Below, piece after piece: positions 53,579 to 62,404 of a DNA stretch of 64,000 nt (position 1 is the stretch's first letter; every line of letters begins with the position of its first letter). A program made the position numbers and the translations under genes. Under the pieces are notes generated by a model. The model had not been told where the DNA came from and did not search any database. It saw only the letters and a program-made list of their open reading frames with translations. Origin of the DNA: Thiorhodovibrio frisius (GTDB lineage Bacteria; Pseudomonadota; Gammaproteobacteria; Chromatiales; Chromatiaceae); assembly GCF_033954835.1 (NCBI RefSeq), contig NZ_CP121471.1:1364001-1428000 (forward strand), in the 5' to 3' direction.

Positions 53579-55321
53579 TCACGAATTCAATGCCTTTTCT
53601 AGGTCCGTGAGGAATTTTTTGTAATTTCGCCAATGGGATATTCTCGTTGTGTATATTGGCTTTCTAACCTGTTCAGCACTTGCTGTTTTGATTTCCCGCT
53701 TATTCAAGTGGGGGGTCAGGCATTCAGAATGAAAAGGGAGACTGCAGTGGGTAAGCAAGCCTCTAATCACAGGTTCTGGTTCGCGGACGAGAGATTCGTA
53801 GTCGACGTGATGAATCTTTAACGGAAGCACTGTCTCCCAATGTTTCATGACCTTGAGGTATTCGCTGTAATAGCGTCCGAGCATTAAAAAACTATTGGCA
53901 TAGCCATGGCCATTTTCAAAGGGATTGGTGAAAATCGACCAACAGGTGGCCATCGGGTTGCGCCGGCAATGGATAATGGTTGCCTTTGGGAAAAGTTTAA
54001 CGATGAACCATAAGTAAGCAAAATTATGACAGTTTTTGTCGACGACGTGTTTGGCTTTGTTATCGAATGTGTCGAGGTAATTCAGATACCCGTTCGCGAT
54101 GGCTTTGACTTGATTTTCAGGGATATCTTCAAGGCGGGTTCCGCCATTCCGCTCCTGTTGGACGAGGAGGTCCGTTTTTTCGGATATCCACCCAAGTTCA
54201 CCCGCGCCATGTACAAGGGGATGGCAGTCAAGCATTTGCTCGACCAGGCTTGTACCGGAGCGTGGCATACCTACCACGAAGATTGGTCGTCTAGTTGGAT
54301 GCGCGGTGGACCCATGGCTTGAAAAGAATGATCGTGTGATCCGAGACCGAATCCATCGGATGTAAGTATAGCCGTTGTCGTGGCTTATGCCTTCGTCTTT
54401 CTGGTGATATTCGCGCGCGATGCTGTAATGCCGAAACGCGCGGGCATAGTCGGCTTTCTGCTCGTAGAGAGACGCAAGCATAAGATGCCCTGTTCTGAAA
54501 TCAGTAACCTGGCATTGGCTCGCTTTCAATGCTAGGTGACATTCGGTGATGGCATCCTCTATTCGGCCCGGCTTTTTCAGGCATACCGCAAGTTGGAGTC
54601 GGACGTTGGCGTTATCCGGGTCAATGGAGAGCGCAGCCCGAAAATCATTGATTGCAGCGCACCAACGAGATTGGGCTTTTCTTACTGTGGCGCGGTTGAT
54701 ATAGGCAGCCGCGTAGAAAGGGTTTAGTGAAATAGCTTGACTGAAAGCTTTGATCGCTTTTTCAATTTGGTTAGTACGTTTGCAGGCGACTCCGAGAGTG
54801 TTTAGAAGTCTCGCTTGATCCTCCCCTGTTGTTTCTGCTTGGCGACATATGCTAATAGCATCGTCGTATTGGCCCTTGTCAATGAGCAGGTTGGCATAGC
54901 TCAAGGCGGACGAGTGGTTGGTTGGGTCTAGGGAGAGAGCTCGTTGATAGGCGAGAGAGGCATCATCGGTGCGGTTGGTTTCCTCGAGTAACAGGCCGTA
55001 TGCGCGATGGTAGTCTGCAACCGAGGGATTTACTTCAATGGCCGTGCGCAGGTATTTCTCACTTTCTTGGTAATCGGCATGGCGGAGCAAGATAGTTCCT
55101 AAGAGGTAGGCGACACGGCCGCGTTGCGAGAGCGGGAGAAAGGGAAATGCTTCCCTATACAGGTCAACGGCCTGATGGAGGTCTCCTTGTTCGTGGCATA
55201 TCAATGCCTTCTCTAGTGCGTTCGCCATGTCGAGCGGAGTGTCTAGCAGTCGGTTTTGTGATGTAGGCGCATCCATCGATATCAAAACTTTTGTACTCGT
55301 GAGTTGGCGCGTTGTAGGCAT
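53579..55321 (-). CDS. TPR-sulfotransferase fusion
   Basis: 580 aa. Roughly eight TPRs (residues 30-320; LYREAFPFLPLSQRG, NHSSALSYANLLIDKGQYDDA, FYAAAYINRATVRKAQSRW) are followed by a Sulfotransfer_3-type domain. The PAPS-binding loop is FVVGMPRSGTSLVEQML (about residues 337-353), and the 3'-phosphate motif region is TIIHCRRNPMATCWSIF. TPR-sulfotransferases are known in proteobacteria and in protein tyrosine sulfation, and they transfer sulfate from PAPS. Here it sits at the downstream end of the GT41 island, so a sulfated protein or glycan is suggested. The start could be at an internal Met (MDAPTSQ or MANALEK). Confidence 0.88.
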   Translation of the reverse strand: MPTTRQLTSTKVLISMDAPTSQNRLLDTPLDMANALEKALICHEQGDLHQAVDLYREAFPFLPLSQRGRVAYLLGTILLRHADYQESEKYLRTAIEVNPSVADYHRAYGLLLEETNRTDDASLAYQRALSLDPTNHSSALSYANLLIDKGQYDDAISICRQAETTGEDQARLLNTLGVACKRTNQIEKAIKAFSQAISLNPFYAAAYINRATVRKAQSRWCAAINDFRAALSIDPDNANVRLQLAVCLKKPGRIEDAITECHLALKASQCQVTDFRTGHLMLASLYEQKADYARAFRHYSIAREYHQKDEGISHDNGYTYIRWIRSRITRSFFSSHGSTAHPTRRPIFVVGMPRSGTSLVEQMLDCHPLVHGAGELGWISEKTDLLVQQERNGGTRLEDIPENQVKAIANGYLNYLDTFDNKAKHVVDKNCHNFAYLWFIVKLFPKATIIHCRRNPMATCWSIFTNPFENGHGYANSFLMLGRYYSEYLKVMKHWETVLPLKIHHVDYESLVREPEPVIRGLLTHCSLPFHSECLTPHLNKREIKTASAEQVRKPIYTTRISHWRNYKKFLTDLEKALNS

Positions 55322-55422
55322 TGATGTGTCTCTTTGGGACTGAGTTCTTTAACTTCCAGTTCTGACCACAGTTACCGTTAGAGCGAGCAGTTGTGCGTAA
55401 AAACAGGCATGGCGTTCTGGTT

Positions 55423-56436
55423 TTATAACCCGTTTAGCGAAGAGACAAAGTTTTGGATGTCAGCCTCGCAATTTTGCGACAAACTAAGAATCTGCGGGAG
55501 GTGTGCTGCATATTCTAGGTAATCGATTTCGATCCACTTGTCGATTAGTCCCTGCAGATTTTCCGATAGGTGGCGGGAGGTGGGGTCCAAATTTCTAACC
55601 AGGGCGAGACCGCTGGGAAAACTCGGGATTGTCATGATGACAAGGTCGGGTCTTTCCTGTTTGAGCAGCGGCACGATTTTCCAGGTGTCGCCGACCCAAA
55701 ACTTTGTTTGACGCTGGCGCGATGCGGTGATCGGGTCAAGCGGGTAAATGTCATGGAAAAGAATCAGCGAGCGGGGGTGACTGCTAGCTTCGACATGAAT
55801 GAAATCGCGGAGAGCTTGATCGAAACTGTGATAGCCATCTATAAAGCAGAAATCAATCGGCGAGTCGTCAAGTAATTTGGTTACTGTGTTTTGGCGAAAG
55901 AAGTCGTCGCTGGTTTGAGCGAATATTTTTGTCCAGGCTGTGATCGAAGTGTTAAGAATTGGCGCTGGATCAACACCAATACAACGCGTTGGTGGTCGGG
56001 CTTTTGCAAGGGAGGAGCCGGTCTCAATGCCAATTTCAAGGTAAGTTTCGGGTTGTAAATTGATGTGTAGCCATTCCAACCAATGATTGTAGGGCGGGCC
56101 GGGTAAACGTTGTTGGGCGAGTTGAATGTGATACTGAAAGAGTTCTTCGGAGTTATTGTTGATCTGTTCGCGAATACCCGCTAAAACGCTTTCTTGGATT
56201 CTTGCTTTCTCTGCCGCGAGGAGCTGTGCGCTCGCTTCGTCAAAGTCGCCATGTTTTATCAGGGTTTCAACGTAACTTTGCCAGAAGTGTCCTTCCGTTG
56301 GATTAGCGTGAACGGCTGCGCGGAACAAATCAATCGCGGTGTCGAGCTGGCCAGTGTCCGCGGCGATCACTCCCAAATTGTGATTGGCCTCGGCATGATT
56401 GGGTTGTTCGCGCAATATTTGGTGGTAAAGCGCCAC
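55423..56436 (-). CDS. TPR-SAM methyltransferase fusion; probable 5' part out of frame
   Basis: 337 aa from an internal GTG. Residues 1-85 are TPRs (EQPNHAEANHNLGVIAADTGQLDTAIDLF). The rest is a Methyltransf_24-like domain (YLEIGIETGSSLA, CIGVDPAP, IDFCFIDGYHSFDQALRDFI, LILFHDIYPLDP). The coding frame is open upstream of this start (AATYHSAGKLENAVALYHQ) back to a ten-nucleotide C run on this strand. A GTG with a GGAG SD (first base 56554) would be the natural start but is one base out of frame. The gene is therefore either off, shortened, or affected by a base-count error in the homopolymer. Confidence 0.8.
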   Translation of the reverse strand: MALYHQILREQPNHAEANHNLGVIAADTGQLDTAIDLFRAAVHANPTEGHFWQSYVETLIKHGDFDEASAQLLAAEKARIQESVLAGIREQINNNSEELFQYHIQLAQQRLPGPPYNHWLEWLHINLQPETYLEIGIETGSSLAKARPPTRCIGVDPAPILNTSITAWTKIFAQTSDDFFRQNTVTKLLDDSPIDFCFIDGYHSFDQALRDFIHVEASSHPRSLILFHDIYPLDPITASRQRQTKFWVGDTWKIVPLLKQERPDLVIMTIPSFPSGLALVRNLDPTSRHLSENLQGLIDKWIEIDYLEYAAHLPQILSLSQNCEADIQNFVSSLNGL

Positions 56437-56513
56437 GGCGTTTTCGAGTTTTCCGGCAGAGTGATAAGTGGCGGCTTCCCGAAATAGATGTTTAGGGTTT
56501 GCCCGGTCATTCT

Positions 56514-56523
56514 GGGGGGGGGG
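56514..56523 (-). repeat. G10 (coding-strand C10) homopolymer at the 5' end of the TPR-methyltransferase gene
   Basis: Ten consecutive G on the plus strand. On the coding strand the best start GTG (56554), preceded by CGGAGAAACCC, reads KHESESPQEAPPP and stops at TGA just after the run. With nine C the frame would continue into QNDRANPKHLFREAATYH and the annotated TPR-methyltransferase. Confidence 0.85.
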
Positions 56524-56554
56524 CTTCTTGTGGTGACTCGGATTCGTGTTTCAC

Positions 56555-57363
56555 GGGTTTCTCCGAGATGGATTGGAATGGAGATCAGGAAAGCAGTCAA
56601 AAAGTTTAGCAAGTGGACTAATCATTGTTTGCGGGCTTCAAAAATGAGCTGTTAGCGAGACGCTGATTTATTCGACTTCGGGGACTTGGTTGTGTGCTAA
56701 GTGGCTGATAGGTCAAGGCCTTGATTTTTATAAACTGGATAATCAGCGTTTCCTTGGCGAATGTGTCGTAAGAGTGTGTTACATCGGGACTTCGGACAGA
56801 ATTCGGTGGCGGTGATCAACTCATTTAACCTAAATGCGCTAATCATTGCTTTTGCTCCTCAATTGTCAATGAATCCAGAATGTGGATGGTTTTGCGCGTG
56901 GATTCGGCATTCCTAGTGAGACGCTGCCGATGCTTACAACTGCTTGTGCGAGAATCCAGTGTGCCATGGTGAGCGGTGGTTATGCTAGCGCGCCCCCATG
57001 GTCTTGCTTTCGCGACGCGGGACTGACAGCGGTCGCCATCTGGTCTGCCTGCCCGACTGTGGTAGCCTTCGTTAGGCTGATGACGCACTTTACGTGAAAC
57101 AACAAGCCTCATCCTTCGGGGCGGTCGTTACCATGATCGTTAGGTCCACTTTGTGTTGCGATACAGTGTGCGAATACCGCCAGCAGGTTGGGGGTAGCCA
57201 AAGGATGCCGCTGCGTTGTCACCAATCAAGACCGAGGATGATATGACGCCTTGGTGGCGCGGATGGATGAAGGCATCAACGCCAACCATGAGGTGAATCG
57301 AGCCTCACACCTGGGCGTAACATGACCGCTTAGCGGCTCCAGCCTCGATCAAGGCAATCGGCC
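56555..57363. other. 809-bp gap without a recognisable gene
   Basis: Short open frames exist on both strands (for example near 56882-57097 and 56843-57112), but none looks like a known family or has a convincing start. A stretch near 57255-57325 reads ALVARMDEGINANHEVNRASHLGV and may be debris of an unidentified gene. No transposase or tRNA was seen. Confidence 0.5.
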
Positions 57364-58257
57364 ATGCAAACACTGCTCGACCCCACCAACGACTATGTCT
57401 TCAAACGCCTTTTTGTCGAGGCGCCCGAACTGCTGGTGGCGTTGATCAACGACCTGCGGCCCGATCTGCCCACGATTAGCTCGGTCAAAATCCTCAATCC
57501 CAACATTGAGCCCAGCGAACTCAGTGGCAAATACATCATCCTCGATGTGCTCGCTCGCGACGCCGAGGGCCACTGCTACAATGTCGAGATTCAGGTCCGC
57601 CGTTATGGCGCCTGGCACAAACGCGGGCTGTTCTACCTTGCGCGCACTCTCGGCGGTCAGCTGCTGGCTGGGGAAGACTACCAGGAACTTCGCAGCTCGG
57701 TCGGCCTGCACCTGCTGGCTTTCGACCTTTTTACCTCCACCGAAAGCGAGCGCCAGCAAGCCCTTTGGCGCTTTGAGATGCGCGATGAAACCCAGCCCCA
57801 GGTTTCGTTGGGGAACATCCTGCAAATGAACCTGATCGAACTCAACAAGGCTGATCGTCTTGGGCTCCCACCTGGGCCGCTGCGCGCCTGGATCACCTTT
57901 TTCAAGCACTGGCAGGAGGAACTCACCATGGCCGCTGTCGCTCACGAACCCGTCCAACAAGCCATGAACCGCATCCGCGTGCTCAGCGCCGATGAAGAAG
58001 CCCGCCGCCTCGCCTTCGTGCGCGAACGCGCGCTGCATGATGAGGTCTCTTTTCTGAATGAGGCAAAGCGTGAAGGTCATCGGGAAGGCCATCACGCCGG
58101 CATGGGCACCATGCTCAGGAAGCAAGTTGCCCTGAAGTTTGGCGCCTTACCCGACTGGGTGGACAAGCAACTCGCATCAGCGACAGATTCACAGCTGGAA
58201 GATTGGGTGGTGGGTGTATTGACGGCAGATTCGCTGGAAGACGTGTTTCACCAATAG
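57364..58257 (+). CDS. Rpn family recombination-promoting nuclease (PD-(D/E)XK), full length
   Basis: 297 aa. It has the start LLDPTNDYVFKRLFVEAPELL and the nuclease core KYIILDVLARD...YNVEIQVR (Asp61, Glu75-x-Gln77). The region LFYLARTLGGQLLAGEDY follows, then the family linker FFKHWQEELTM...ALHDEVSF, and a DUF4351-like C-terminus (LKFGALPDWVDKQL, LEDWVVGVL). Rpn proteins are metal-dependent DNA endonucleases annotated as putative transposases and have been linked to recombination and phage defence. This copy reveals what is missing from the two short versions at 18.3 and 19.4 kb. Confidence 0.9.
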   Translation: MQTLLDPTNDYVFKRLFVEAPELLVALINDLRPDLPTISSVKILNPNIEPSELSGKYIILDVLARDAEGHCYNVEIQVRRYGAWHKRGLFYLARTLGGQLLAGEDYQELRSSVGLHLLAFDLFTSTESERQQALWRFEMRDETQPQVSLGNILQMNLIELNKADRLGLPPGPLRAWITFFKHWQEELTMAAVAHEPVQQAMNRIRVLSADEEARRLAFVRERALHDEVSFLNEAKREGHREGHHAGMGTMLRKQVALKFGALPDWVDKQLASATDSQLEDWVVGVLTADSLEDVFHQ

Positions 58258-58260
58258 GCC

Positions 58261-58341
58261 GAGGTCGAATCGCTGGCGCGCCTGGAGGCCGGGCAAAAGG
58301 CGCTGGAGCTGCTCGTGTTGCGGAGCTTTTCGATGCTTTGA
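58261..58341 (+). pseudogene. Collapsed copy of the coiled-coil/TM gene found at 61845
   Basis: The frame EVESLARLEAGQKALELLVLRSFSML-stop joins the beginning of the coiled-coil part (IESLARLEAGQKAL) directly to the last residues (LRSFSML) of the protein at 61845-62354. About 110 codons are missing in between. Confidence 0.8.
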
Positions 58342-58344
58342 CGC

Positions 58345-58523
58345 GCCTTGATCGGAATCAGCAACCTGAAGGGGTGTTCCGGAAAATTCTCAAGAATCGC
58401 CGCTTAGTGTTCAATATCAAGGGTAACGATTACCGGCTGGTGGTGTCTGTTGTTTACTGCTATCAAGCGGTCTATGTGAAATTCATCGGTACCCATCGGG
58501 AATACGATGCCATAGCTGGTTGA
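58345..58523 (+). pseudogene. C-terminal fragment of a HigB-family toxin
   Basis: The frame reads FRKILKNRRLVFNIKGNDYR, LVVSVVYCYQAVYVKFIGTH and REYDAIAG. This is the conserved end of HigB mRNA interferases (VFNIKGN.YRL, VY..FIGTH.EYD). The N-terminal 40 residues and any HigA antitoxin gene are absent. Confidence 0.75.
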
Positions 58524-58566
58524 CTGATATGGTTTGGTGGCCGTTGCAAACTTTCAGGGGATAGCC

Positions 58567-60114
58567 ATGACGCGTCTATCGCTGCCCATCGGTATCCAGA
58601 CCTTCGCCGAGATTCGCGAAGGAGGGTACTACTATGTCGACAAAACGGGCTTTGCGTTGCGGCTGTTCTCCGAAGGGAAATACTATTTTCTCTCTCGACC
58701 GCGCCGTTTTGGCAAGTCGTTGTTTCTGGATACCCTGGCGGAGTTGTTGGGTGGCAACCGAGAGTTGTTCGCTGGCCTTGAGGCGGAGCATAAATGGGAC
58801 TGGAGTCGGCGTCATCCGGTGATTCGGCTGAGTTTCGGCGGTGGGGTGCTGCACAGCCGTGCCAAGCTCGATGAAAAGATCGATGAATTGCTCACGGACA
58901 ACCTCGACCGCCTGGGCGTGAGCGCCACGCACCGCAGCCCATCCGGGCGTTTGCAGCAGTTAATCAAAAGCGCCGCGACTGCTTACGGGGAAAAGGTTGT
59001 GGTCCTGGTGGACGAATACGACAAGCCGATTCTGGATAATCTCGGGGACAAGGAAGCCGCGCGGGCCATGCGCGATGGGCTGCGCGATCTGTATTCGGTC
59101 ATCAAGGACTCGGATGCCCACCTGCGCTTTGTCTTCCTGACCGGAGTGAGCAAATTTAGCAAGGTGAGCTTGTTTTCCGGGTTGAATAATCTGAAGGATA
59201 TCACCGTCGATGCGCGCTACTCTGCGCTCTGCGGTTATACCGAAGAGGATCTGGATGGCGTCTTCGCTCCCGAGCTGGCAGGTTTGGACCGCGAACAGAT
59301 TCGCGCCTGGTATAACGGCTACAACTGGACCGGCGATGCCGTTTACAACCCCTTTGACGTGCTGCTGCTATTCGACAGCCGGCTGTTCCGGCCATGGTGG
59401 TTTGAGACCGCCACGCCAACGTTTCTCATCGATGTCTTGAAGGACAGACACACCTGGCTGCCGGCACTCGGTGACTTGCGCGCCGATAGCGAACTGCTCT
59501 CCGCTTTCGATGTCGGCCATATCAGCACAGAGGCACTGCTGTGGCAGACCGGTTATCTGACGATCGACAGCCAAGAATTTGTCTTTGGCGAATATCGCTA
59601 TCGGCTGCGCTATCCCAACCGCGAGGTCTACCAAAGCCTCAACAACAGCCTGCTACGCGCCTGGACCGCCGACGGGCAGACAACCCTGGCCAACAAGACC
59701 CGCCTGGGCGACCTGCTGCTGGCCAATGACTTTGACGGCTTGAAAGACCTCATCACTGCCTTCTATGCCAGCATTCCGCACGACTGGTATCGCAACAACC
59801 CGATTTCCCAATACGAGGGCTACTATGCCAGCGTTTTCTATGCCTACTTTGCCAGCCTGGGGCTTGATCTGACGCCAGAAGAGAGCAGCAATGCTGGTAG
59901 GCTGGATTTGGCGGTCAAGTTCAATGGTCAGATTTACCTGATCGAATTCAAGGTGGTCGAGCACAGTGGCGAAGGCGCGGCCATGGCGCAGCTCAAGGCA
60001 AAGGGCTATGCCGATAAATACCGTAGCCAGGGCCAGTTGACTCATCTGATCGGGGTGGAATTCAGCGCCGAACAGCGCGCGGTAGTGGGCTTCGAGGTCG
60101 AGACGCTGAGTTGA
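58567..60114 (+). CDS. AAA_ASR / DUF1703 ATPase-nuclease-like protein (copy 1)
   Basis: 515 aa from the ATG at 58567 (GGGGAT upstream). N-terminal part (about 1-230): AAA_ASR-type P-loop with degenerate Walker A SRPRRFGKSLFL and Walker B VVVLVDEYDKPI, plus the sensor-like FLTGVSKFSKVSLFSGLNNL. C-terminal part: DUF1703/PDDEXK_9 with GRLDLAVKFNGQIYLIEFKVVE (Asp...Glu-Phe-Lys nuclease core). The family is widespread in anaerobes and phototrophs, often in many copies, and no function is proven. Two more copies follow in tandem. Confidence 0.88.
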   Translation: MTRLSLPIGIQTFAEIREGGYYYVDKTGFALRLFSEGKYYFLSRPRRFGKSLFLDTLAELLGGNRELFAGLEAEHKWDWSRRHPVIRLSFGGGVLHSRAKLDEKIDELLTDNLDRLGVSATHRSPSGRLQQLIKSAATAYGEKVVVLVDEYDKPILDNLGDKEAARAMRDGLRDLYSVIKDSDAHLRFVFLTGVSKFSKVSLFSGLNNLKDITVDARYSALCGYTEEDLDGVFAPELAGLDREQIRAWYNGYNWTGDAVYNPFDVLLLFDSRLFRPWWFETATPTFLIDVLKDRHTWLPALGDLRADSELLSAFDVGHISTEALLWQTGYLTIDSQEFVFGEYRYRLRYPNREVYQSLNNSLLRAWTADGQTTLANKTRLGDLLLANDFDGLKDLITAFYASIPHDWYRNNPISQYEGYYASVFYAYFASLGLDLTPEESSNAGRLDLAVKFNGQIYLIEFKVVEHSGEGAAMAQLKAKGYADKYRSQGQLTHLIGVEFSAEQRAVVGFEVETLS

Positions 60115-60119
60115 CGTGT

Positions 60120-60162
60120 GGTCTGGCCCAGGGCAAAACCCGGCCAGCCTGCTAGACTGCGA
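60120..60162 (+). repeat. Spacer repeat after nuclease copy 1
   Basis: The 43-nt stretch from ggtctggcccagggcaaaa to tagactgcga recurs with one mismatch at 63958-64000 after copy 3. It suggests that the gene plus its 3' flank was duplicated as a unit. Confidence 0.85.
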
Positions 60163-60202
60163 CCGCAAGCAGAGATAACGGCCACTCGCCTCAGGTCCGC
60201 CT

Positions 60203-61762
60203 ATGTCGCGCAAGAAGCTTCCAATCGGTGTTCAGACCTTCGCCAAGATTCGCGAAGACGATTACTACTATGTCGACAAGACCGGCTTCGCGCTGCGGCT
60301 GATCGAGGAAGGTAGTCATTATTTTCTGTCCCGCCCGCGCCGTTTTGGCAAGTCGTTGTTTCTGGATACTCTGGCGGAGCTTCTCAGTGGCAATAGGGAG
60401 CTTTTCGCTGGCCTTGAGGCGGAGCATAAGTGGGACTGGAGCCGGCGTCATCCGGTGATTCGGCTGAGTTTCGGCGCCGGAGTCGCTCGCGAGCCAGCCG
60501 CGCTGGAGGAAAAGATTTGGGAGCAGTTGCGTGTCAATCAAAAGGCACTGGGCATCCGCTGCTCGGAGCCAACTGCGCAGGGCTGCTTTGCGGAGCTGAT
60601 TCGGGAAGCCAAGGTCCAGGCTGGAGCGCCGGCAGTGGTCCTGGTTGACGAATACGACAAGCCGATTCTGGACAATCTGCACGATCCTGAAATCGCACGG
60701 GCGATGCGCGACGGGCTGCGCGATCTCTACTCCGTGATCAAGGATTCGGATGCGCATCTGCGCTTTGTCTTCCTCACCGGAGTGAGTAAGTTCAGTAAGT
60801 TCAGTAAGGTCAGTTTGTTCTCGGGGCTCAATAATCTCAAGGATATTACCGTCGATGCGCGTTACTCCGCGCTCTGCGGCTATACCGAGAACGATCTGGA
60901 CCAGGTTTTCGCTCCGGAGCTCAAGGACCTGGATCGCGACCGGGTTCGCGCCTGGTACAATGGCTATAACTGGACCGGGGATGCGGTCTATAACCCGTTC
61001 GATGTCTTGTTATTGTTCGACAGCGGGTTGTTCCGCCCTTGGTGGTTCGAAACCGCCACGCCAAGCTTTCTGATCGACGTGCTAACCACGCGTCAGACAT
61101 TTGCGCCGAAACTGGATCGACTCATTGCCAATGATCGGTTGCTGTCGGCCTTCGACGTCGACTACATCGCCACTGAAGCGCTGCTTTTTCAGACCGGTTA
61201 CTTGACCATCGATAGCATGCGCGAGCGCGGTGCAACGACGGAATACCGGCTGCGATATCCCAATTTGGAAGTGCGCGCCAGTCTTAATGGTGCTCTGCTC
61301 GATGCGCTGAGCGCGCGCAGTTCCGCAGTGGCCGAACACAGCTCTCGCCTCTACGATCTGTTGCTTGCCAATGACTTCAGCGGTCTGGAACAGCTCTTTA
61401 CGGCTTTCTTCGCCAGCATCCCGCACGACTGGTATCGCAACAACCCGATCTCTCAATACGAGGGCTACTACGCCAGCGTCTTCTATGCTTACTTTGCCAG
61501 TCTTGGCCTTGATCTGACGCCGGAAGAGAGCAGCAACGCCGGGCGGCTGGATTTGGCGGTCAAGTTCAATAGCCAGGTGTATCTGATCGAATTCAAGGTG
61601 GTCGAGCACAGCGGCGAGGGAGCGGCCATGGCGCAGCTCAAGGCCAAAGGCTACGCCGACAAATATCGTGGCCGAGGCCAGCCAGTTCATCTCATCGGTG
61701 TGGAGTTCAGTGCCGAGCAGCGCGCCGTGGTGGGGTTTGCCGTCGAGACCCTAGCCGGCTAA
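60203..61762 (+). CDS. AAA_ASR / DUF1703 ATPase-nuclease-like protein (copy 2)
   Basis: 519 aa. It has the same architecture as copy 1: FGKSLFL, VVLVDEYDKPI and the GRLDLAVKF...LIEFKVVE core. The segment after the P-loop (about residues 95-160; AREPAALEEKIWEQLRVNQ) is quite different from copies 1 and 3. A 9-nt duplication gives SKFSKFSKVS where the others have SKFSKVS. The ATG follows a short spacer after copy 1. Confidence 0.88.
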   Translation: MSRKKLPIGVQTFAKIREDDYYYVDKTGFALRLIEEGSHYFLSRPRRFGKSLFLDTLAELLSGNRELFAGLEAEHKWDWSRRHPVIRLSFGAGVAREPAALEEKIWEQLRVNQKALGIRCSEPTAQGCFAELIREAKVQAGAPAVVLVDEYDKPILDNLHDPEIARAMRDGLRDLYSVIKDSDAHLRFVFLTGVSKFSKFSKVSLFSGLNNLKDITVDARYSALCGYTENDLDQVFAPELKDLDRDRVRAWYNGYNWTGDAVYNPFDVLLLFDSGLFRPWWFETATPSFLIDVLTTRQTFAPKLDRLIANDRLLSAFDVDYIATEALLFQTGYLTIDSMRERGATTEYRLRYPNLEVRASLNGALLDALSARSSAVAEHSSRLYDLLLANDFSGLEQLFTAFFASIPHDWYRNNPISQYEGYYASVFYAYFASLGLDLTPEESSNAGRLDLAVKFNSQVYLIEFKVVEHSGEGAAMAQLKAKGYADKYRGRGQPVHLIGVEFSAEQRAVVGFAVETLAG

Positions 61763-61844
61763 GCCGAGCGGCTTCGTTGCGGTGGCTTGGCTGAGCTGTT
61801 CAGCTGCTAGAATCAAAGCATGGAGTCTTCGGGAGACTGGTCAC

Positions 61845-62354
61845 ATGAATCACTGCCAGCAAATATCTTGCGCCCTCGTGCTTGCCGGCATGAGCCTGGG
61901 GGCTTATGGCGTTGACACCGCGCCGCGCATTTCAGATCGCGAGATCATCGAGTCGCTCGCGCGTCTGGAGGCTGGGCAAAAGGCGCTGGCGGAACAGACC
62001 GACCAGCGTTTCAAGGCGATGGAAGCGGGCATCGACCACCGTTTCGCGGCTGTCGATCAGCGTTTCGCGGCCATCGAAAAGCGCCTTGATGATCAGATGT
62101 TGGTCATGCTCTCGATGTTCTCCGCCTTGATTCTGCTCATTGTTGCACTCTTTGGCTATATCGTTTGGGATCGGCGCACCGCGCTGCGTCCGCTCGAAGC
62201 TCGGCTTGCGGAGCTTGAGCAGGACTTGGAGCGCGATCTGCAACTCCGCCACGAGCAGGGCTCGCTGCCAACGCGGTTGCTAAATGTGTTGCGGCAACTG
62301 GCGAGGGAGGATGAAAAGCTCGCCGGTGTGTTGCGGAGCTTTTCGATGCTTTGA
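61845..62354 (+). CDS. Secreted/anchored coiled-coil protein with one TM segment
   Basis: 169 aa from the ATG at 61845 (a longer frame begins at 61782 without a good SD). A signal peptide (ISCALVLAGMSLGAYG) is followed by a coiled coil with RF.A(V/I/M)...RF repeats (DQRFKAMEAGIDHRFAAVD, QRFAAIEKRL). A hydrophobic segment (LVMLSMFSALILLIVALFGYIVW) and a charged cytoplasmic-type tail ending LRSFSML complete it. It lies between nuclease copies 2 and 3. A collapsed version lies before copy 1, so this gene seems to belong to the repeating unit. No known family was recognised. Confidence 0.7.
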   Translation: MNHCQQISCALVLAGMSLGAYGVDTAPRISDREIIESLARLEAGQKALAEQTDQRFKAMEAGIDHRFAAVDQRFAAIEKRLDDQMLVMLSMFSALILLIVALFGYIVWDRRTALRPLEARLAELEQDLERDLQLRHEQGSLPTRLLNVLRQLAREDEKLAGVLRSFSML

Positions 62355-62404
62355 CGCGCCTTTTACGGACTCAGCAACCTGACACGGCGTTCGGCAAGAA
62401 TCTG

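Noticed and set aside
56843-57112. 89-aa minus-strand frame in the long gap
   Set aside because: No start signal or family similarity could be seen; it overlaps another equally unsupported frame on the plus strand.
57364-58257. Insertion sequence call from the name putative transposase
   Set aside because: Rpn proteins carry that label, but no terminal inverted repeats or target duplication were seen, so no mobile element is claimed.
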